Shown here: positions 59,138-64,000 of the stretch, piece by piece
Layout of the letters: each line of letters starts with the position of its first letter
How positions within the stretch are numbered: the stretch's first letter is position 1
Assembly: GCF_900100955.1 (NCBI RefSeq)
Contig: NZ_FNCC01000002.1
Coordinates: 248,001-312,000 of the forward strand
From: Lentzea fradiae
GTDB taxonomy: Bacteria > Actinomycetota > Actinomycetes > Mycobacteriales > Pseudonocardiaceae
Reading direction: 5' to 3'
Length of the DNA stretch: 64,000 nt
Position numbers and translations under genes: made by a program
Notes under the pieces: model-generated
Told to the model about the DNA's origin: nothing
The model's input: the letters and a program-made list of their open reading frames with translations, nothing else
Databases searched by the model: none

Positions 59138-62100
59138 CGGTGGCCGACGCCGCCGGACTGGACGCCGGCACGTACGAGGTGCTGCGGGCGAGGCTGGCCG
59201 ACCAGGCCGCCGCGCTCGCCCGCGGCACCGAGGCGCTGAACGCCCAGCGCGTCGAGACGTTCGGCAGCACGGCTCTCGAACTGGTCGCCACCGAGCGCAT
59301 CCGCACCGAGAACAACTGCGTGCCGCGCGACATCGTGGCGCTCGGCGACGTGATGTTGTTCGGCTACAACGTCTTCATGGGCCTCAAGCCCGAGACTGCG
59401 GTCAGCGACGTCTTCGCGGTGCACGGCAGGGACTTCGGCGCGGCCGAGGCCGAGTTCCTGAACGACCCGAGGTTCCGCGACGACTTCGCCGAGCTCTACC
59501 GGTACTACCGGGAGACCCGGCTGTTGCAGCTGCGGGTCGTCGAGCAGCGGCTGCTCGCGGTGTTCCAGACCGGTGCGCGGATCGAGGACATCCGCGTGCT
59601 GCGCTGGGACATCGCGGTCGACGGCACGGTCACCTACGTCGACAACCGCGGCGACCGCGACCACGTCTTCCCGCCCTCGCACGACTTCGAGTGGGTCGAG
59701 ACGACCCGCGAGCAGCACGTGCTGGGCAGGCACCCGCACATCGCGATCGACAACGAGGTCTTCGTCGAGACGGTCGGCGGCACGCTGACCGTCAAGATCG
59801 AGAACAACACGGAGACCGGCGAGGGCATCTACTCCGAGCCCGTCGACGAGCCGTTGCAGAGCCTCGCGGACGCCGACGTGCAGTACGCCCGCGTCGGCCC
59901 GCTGATCCTGCTGCGCATCCTCCCGTACAAGGAGACGGTGCGGCGGCACCTGGTGTTCAACACCCGCACCAAGGTCGTCACCCGGCTCGACGGCATCGGC
60001 CAGGCGTGCCAGCGGCTGCCGGAGGACCAGGGGATCATCTTCCCCGGCGGCTACTACCTCGTCACCGGCGCGGACAAGACGTTCGACGTCGACGTGGACG
60101 ACCTGGAGTTCGAGCGCGTCGTCCGGTCCGCCAACGGCGAGGACGTCCTCTACGTCTTCCACGCGCGCCGTGAGGGCCGCAGCCTTCTGCTGCCCTACAA
60201 CGTGATCCGCAAGGAGGTCGCGACCCCGCTGGTGTGCCACGGCTACTCGCTCTTCGCCGACGGCACGCTGGTGATCTTCCGCGAGACCGGCTCCGAACCG
60301 GTGCGCGTGCACCCGATGCAGGTCTGGCGCACGCCGTTCGTGCAGGACGAGGTGCTGCCCGACCAGGCGGGACCGCTCGCCCGCATCGGCAACGCCGAGC
60401 TCGTCCGCGGCATCTCGGACTGCCTGTCCATCACCAGGATGAGCGCCGAGATGACGCCGAGCGCGCCGGTGTTCGAGGGCCTGATCGCCCTGTGCACCAG
60501 GGTGGTCGACGGCGTCCACTGGCTCGACGAGCTGGGGCTCAAGCAGGACGTGCTGGCCGTGCGCGCCACCGCCGAGCAGGTGCTCGACGAGTTCGAGGCC
60601 GTCCGCACGCTCACCGAGCACGCCGCCGAGCAGCTCCACGCCGCCGCCGAGAAGCTCGCGAGCCTCGTCCGGCTCTCGCGGTCGGCCGCGCCCCGCAGCG
60701 CCGACGAGTGGGTGCGGCTGCTGGCCGACCTGCGCTCGGCCCAGGGGCGCCTGATCACGCTGAAGGACCTGAAGTACGTCGACCTCGACGAGATCGACCG
60801 CCGCGAGGCCGAACTGGTCGAGGAGCTCGGCGCGGCGGCACGCAGGGCCGTCGCGTTCCTCAGCGGTGAAGGCGCTTTCGACCAATACCACGAGGAGATC
60901 GCGCAGATCGCCGACGCCGAGCTGCGGACGGCGGCCGAGGCGACGCCGTTGCGCGAACGGCTCGCGCAGCAGCAGGCGGGGCTGGAGGTGCTGACCGAGG
61001 TCGTCAGCACGCTCGACGCCGCCGATACCACCACACGCACGCAGATCCTCGCGAGCATCGGCGAGGTGCTGGCCGCCGTCAACCGCGCACGGGCCACTGT
61101 GGACGGACGGCGGGCACGGCTCGCCAACGCCGAGGGCAGGGCCGAGTTCGCCGCGGAGTTCGCGTTGCTCGGCCAGGCCATCACCGGCGCGCTGTCGGTC
61201 GCCGACACGCCGCAGCGCTGCGACGACCAGCTCGGCAGGTTGTTGCTGCAGCTGGAGAACCTGGAGTCGCGGTTCGGCGAGTTCGACGACTTCCTGACCC
61301 AGATCGGCGCCAAGCGCACGGACGTCTACGAGGCGTTCTCCGCGCGCAAGCAGACCCTGCTCGACGACCGCGCGCGCAAGGCCGACCGGCTCGTGCAGTC
61401 CGCGGAACGGGTGCTCGGCACGGTCCGCAGGCGCGTCGGCAAGCTGACGTCGACGGACGAGATCAACACCTACTTCGCGGGCGACCCGATGGTCGCCAAG
61501 GTCCGCGCGGTCGCCGACCAGCTGCGTGAACTGGGCGACGTGCGGGCCGACGAGCTCGACGCCGGTCTGCGCGACGCCCGGCAGGAGGGCGGCCGGGCGC
61601 TACGGGACAGGGCCGACCTGTACGACGGCGCGTCGATCGTCCTCGGCCGGCACCGCTTCCCGGTGACGACCGAGCCGATGAACCTCACGCTGGTCCCCCG
61701 CGACGGCAGGCTGTTCTACGCGATCACCGGCACCGACTACCGCAGTGAGGTCACCGACGCCTCCTTCGCCGCCACCAGGCCGTTCTGGGACCAGCTGCTG
61801 GTCTCCGAGACCCAGGACGTCTACCGGTCCGAGCACCTGGCGGGCTGCCTGCTCGCCGAAGGCCGCACGGACGTCGTGAACGCCGCCGCGGAACGCTACG
61901 ACGAGGGCTACGAGAAGGGCGTCCACGACCACGACGCCGAGAAGATCCTCGCTGTCCTGCAACGGCTTCACGCCGGTGCCGGGCTGCTGAGGTACCCGCC
62001 CGCCACCCGTGCCGCGGCCCAGGTCTTCTGGGCGGGGCAGCCGGAGGAGCAGCGCGCGGTGTGGGCCCGCAAGGCCGAGTCGCTCGCCCGCGCCCGCACG

Positions 62101-63573
62101 ATCTTCGGTGGCACGCACGGGATTCCCGAGCTGTGCGCGCAGTTCGGGCTCGACGAGCTGGCGTCCGAGTACCTGTTCGAGGAGCTGGCCTGCGAGCCCA
62201 GGGGGTTCGTCACCAGCAAGGCCGCCCGCACCGTGATCGACAGGTTCCGCGCGGCCGTCGACGAGGACCTGCACGACCGCGACCTGATCGAGGCGTGGCT
62301 GCGCGCGTTCCTCGGCGACGAGGACTGCCCGGAGTTCCCCGAGGTCGTCGCCGTGCTGCTCACCGACCTGCCGCGGTACGACTCCAGCGCCGCGCTGTCC
62401 GAGACCGTCACCGGCCTGCTCGGCACGCACCCGCGGATCGCCGACCAGGCGATGGAGGTCCGCCTGGACGAGACGCTGACCAGGCTCAGGACGTTCCGCG
62501 CCGAGCAGGTGCCCGCGTTCCGCGCCTACCAGCGGCAGCGCGACGAGCTGCTGGCGGAGGAACGCCGCCGGCTCCGCCTGGACGACTACCGGCCCGCGGT
62601 GCTGAACTCGTTCGTGCGCAACAGGTTGCTGAACGAGGTGTACCTGCCGCTGATCGGCGACAACCTCTCCAAGCAGCTGAACGACGGCACCGGCCTGCTG
62701 ATGCTGATCTCCCCGCCCGGCTACGGCAAGACGACGCTGGTGGAGTACGTCGCGAACCGGCTCGGCATGGTGTTCGTCAAGGTCAACGGCCCCGCGCTGG
62801 GCACGGGCGTCACGTCGCTCGACCCCGAGGACGCGCCGGACGCCACGGCCCGCCAGGAGGTCGAGCGGATCAACTTCGCCTTCGCCTTGGGCAGCAACGT
62901 CCTGCTGCACATCGACGACATCCAGCACACGTCACCCGAGCTGTTGCAGAAGTTCATCTCGCTGTGCGACGCGCAACGACGGGTCGACGGCGTCTGGGAC
63001 GGTGAGGCACGCACGTTCGACCTGCGGGGCAAGCGCTTCGCGGTGTCGATGGCGGGCAACCCGTACACCGAGACCGGCCGCGCCTTCCGGGTGCCGGACA
63101 TGCTCGCCAACCGCGCGGACGTGTGGAACCTCGGCGACGTGCTGTCCGGCCGGGAGACCCAGTTCGCGTTGAGCTACCTGGAGAACGCGTCCGGCTCGAA
63201 CCCGACGCTCAACGGCGTCGACGTGGAACCGCTGGTGCGCCTGCTGAACGGCGAGAGCGTCAGCCACGACCACGAGACCGTCGAGCTGGAGCGGATGCTG
63301 TCGGTGCTGCGGAAGCTGCAACGGGTCCAGCAGGTCGTGCTGCGGGTGAACCAGGCGTACATCGCGTCCGCGGCGGACCCCGGCGGCGAGCCGTTCCTGT
63401 TGCAGGGCAGCTACCGCAACATGAACCGGATGGCGGCGCGGATCGTCCCGGCGATGAACGACGCCGAGGTCGAGGCGTTGATCGACGACCACTACCTGGG
63501 CGAGGCGCAGCTGCTCGGGTCGCGCGCCGAGTCGAACCTGGCCCGGCTGCGCGAACTCAAGAACGCGGTTTGA
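59134..63573 (+). CDS. Giant DUF3686/AAA+ ATPase, 1479 aa
   Basis: N-terminal DUF3686-type region (about 1-700, with helical coiled parts), and a C-terminal AAA+ domain (about 1175-1400): Walker A SPPGYGKTTLVEY (about 1192), Walker B NVLLHIDDIQHTS (about 1260), sensor-like AGNPYTETGRAF. Often annotated 'DNA repair ATPase', without proof. The ATG overlaps the flotillin stop, so a membrane-scaffold-bound ATPase complex is likely. Confidence 0.9.
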   Translation: MTVADAAGLDAGTYEVLRARLADQAAALARGTEALNAQRVETFGSTALELVATERIRTENNCVPRDIVALGDVMLFGYNVFMGLKPETAVSDVFAVHGRDFGAAEAEFLNDPRFRDDFAELYRYYRETRLLQLRVVEQRLLAVFQTGARIEDIRVLRWDIAVDGTVTYVDNRGDRDHVFPPSHDFEWVETTREQHVLGRHPHIAIDNEVFVETVGGTLTVKIENNTETGEGIYSEPVDEPLQSLADADVQYARVGPLILLRILPYKETVRRHLVFNTRTKVVTRLDGIGQACQRLPEDQGIIFPGGYYLVTGADKTFDVDVDDLEFERVVRSANGEDVLYVFHARREGRSLLLPYNVIRKEVATPLVCHGYSLFADGTLVIFRETGSEPVRVHPMQVWRTPFVQDEVLPDQAGPLARIGNAELVRGISDCLSITRMSAEMTPSAPVFEGLIALCTRVVDGVHWLDELGLKQDVLAVRATAEQVLDEFEAVRTLTEHAAEQLHAAAEKLASLVRLSRSAAPRSADEWVRLLADLRSAQGRLITLKDLKYVDLDEIDRREAELVEELGAAARRAVAFLSGEGAFDQYHEEIAQIADAELRTAAEATPLRERLAQQQAGLEVLTEVVSTLDAADTTTRTQILASIGEVLAAVNRARATVDGRRARLANAEGRAEFAAEFALLGQAITGALSVADTPQRCDDQLGRLLLQLENLESRFGEFDDFLTQIGAKRTDVYEAFSARKQTLLDDRARKADRLVQSAERVLGTVRRRVGKLTSTDEINTYFAGDPMVAKVRAVADQLRELGDVRADELDAGLRDARQEGGRALRDRADLYDGASIVLGRHRFPVTTEPMNLTLVPRDGRLFYAITGTDYRSEVTDASFAATRPFWDQLLVSETQDVYRSEHLAGCLLAEGRTDVVNAAAERYDEGYEKGVHDHDAEKILAVLQRLHAGAGLLRYPPATRAAAQVFWAGQPEEQRAVWARKAESLARARTIFGGTHGIPELCAQFGLDELASEYLFEELACEPRGFVTSKAARTVIDRFRAAVDEDLHDRDLIEAWLRAFLGDEDCPEFPEVVAVLLTDLPRYDSSAALSETVTGLLGTHPRIADQAMEVRLDETLTRLRTFRAEQVPAFRAYQRQRDELLAEERRRLRLDDYRPAVLNSFVRNRLLNEVYLPLIGDNLSKQLNDGTGLLMLISPPGYGKTTLVEYVANRLGMVFVKVNGPALGTGVTSLDPEDAPDATARQEVERINFAFALGSNVLLHIDDIQHTSPELLQKFISLCDAQRRVDGVWDGEARTFDLRGKRFAVSMAGNPYTETGRAFRVPDMLANRADVWNLGDVLSGRETQFALSYLENASGSNPTLNGVDVEPLVRLLNGESVSHDHETVELERMLSVLRKLQRVQQVVLRVNQAYIASAADPGGEPFLLQGSYRNMNRMAARIVPAMNDAEVEALIDDHYLGEAQLLGSRAESNLARLRELKNAV

Positions 63574-63640
63574 CGCGCTTCCGCGAGCGCTGTCCGTAAC
63601 ACCCCGTCCCGCTAACAACGCACTTTCGTGTTTCCCGCCG

Positions 63641-63693
63641 GGTACGCGGGGGCCCCGCGTGTCCGTGGACAGTACGCGGGGCCCCCGCGTACC
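63641..63693. terminator. Bidirectional terminator, 20-bp perfect stem
   Basis: 63641-63660 pairs perfectly with 63674-63693; a small GTCC/GGAC stem can form in the loop. It separates the convergent ATPase gene and the last gene. Its arms carry GTACGCGGGG, like the ACGCGGGGCC of the 21.3-kb terminator. Confidence 0.88.
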
Positions 63694-63802
63694 AAAGCGG
63701 CGTCACGTAGAGGAGGCGGCGACACCCTGGCGGATGACACGCGGGCGGGTGGGAGGGGAAGGGCGGGGAGGGAAGGGCGGGACAGAACCTCTCGCGCGGC
63801 GC

Positions 63803-64000
63803 TCAGCCCCTGTCGCAGCCCAGGCCGAGCGGGTCGTCGTCCTTCGGCCCGCGCGGGTCGCCGGGCCGGAACGGGGGCGGCAGCAGGTCGCAGAGCTCAC
63901 CGGTCACGAGCGGCCGGTCCAGGCAGCGGTCGAACGTCTCGCCGGGCAGGAGCTTCGCGTCGCAGCGCAGCAGGTCGAACACGGTCGGCGGCTTCGGCTT
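63803..64000 (-). CDS. C-terminal 65 aa of an unidentified protein
   Basis: A frame entering from the right edge ends TGA 63803. It reads TVFDLLRCDAKLLPGE, FDRCLDRPL, ELCDLLPPPF and ends GLGCDRG: four Cys, probably disulfides in an exported protein. No family is claimed. Confidence 0.6.
   Translation of the reverse strand, partial: KPKPPTVFDLLRCDAKLLPGETFDRCLDRPLVTGELCDLLPPPFRPGDPRGPKDDDPLGLGCDRG

Noticed and set aside
1..64000. CRISPR arrays or a secondary-metabolite gene cluster
   Set aside because: No regularly spaced repeats with unique spacers and no PKS, NRPS or terpene genes were seen.

Overview
The window is chromosomal DNA from a high-GC mycothiol-producing actinomycete, most likely a member of the Pseudonocardiaceae (Amycolatopsis/Lentzea/Saccharothrix type). 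The reasons are the GC-rich codon use, many GTG starts, mshD and glnR, an XRE(DUF5753)/DUF397 pair, an AMED_5909-type small protein, and an integrated actinomycete integrative and conjugative element (AICE).

Layout. 0-5 kb: an MFS exporter, an RsiG-type c-di-GMP-binding anti-sigma factor, a beta-keto acid cleavage enzyme, a YgfZ-like folate protein overlapping a Fur regulator, and a divergent PabC-like lyase. 5-9.3 kb: a secreted multidomain GH18 chitinase behind a DasR-type operator, then pxpC/pxpB (5-oxoprolinase) behind three palindromic operators. 9.3-28 kb: a conserved housekeeping block with the gene content of the Mycobacterium tuberculosis Rv0812-Rv0823c region. It holds a nitrobindin-like protein, DUF1416/rhodanese sulfurtransferase, DUF4395, thioredoxin, lmeA, glnR, mshD, pstSCAB (with a PHO box), phoU, a very long LytR-CpsA-Psr protein, a GGDEF diguanylate cyclase, a lipoprotein and dus.

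28-36 kb is accessory: a decayed HicAB locus, DUF4241 and DUF6328 proteins, a DHA2 exporter with a possible leader peptide, and two TetR modules whose palindromic operators are readable. At 36.4-36.65 kb lie two tandem tRNA-like genes in circularly permuted order (3' half before 5' half), just downstream of an unrecognised gene. I regard this as the most unusual object in the window. A SEC-C protein and an XRE/DUF397 pair follow.

41.46-52.50 kb is an AICE of about 11 kb integrated in the 3' half of tRNA-Lys(TTT). It carries tyrosine integrase, Xis, a RepSA-like initiator, an FtsK/TraB-type translocase, small transfer/regulatory genes, a DUF5919 regulator, NUDIX and HD enzymes, and an AT-richer cargo of a reverse transcriptase overlapping a HEPN-type protein (probable phage defence). 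Outside its left end lies a broken integrase C-terminus, the relic of an earlier element at the same site.

52.7-64 kb: two tandem secreted serine hydrolases, a CobW-type GTPase, an F420-dependent oxidoreductase, and a three-gene operon of membrane OB-fold protein, flotillin and a giant DUF3686/AAA+ ATPase. A truncated gene closes the window.

Starts were chosen from ribosome binding sites, ATGA/GTGA overlaps and domain edges. Family assignments come from recognising sequence motifs, not from database searches.
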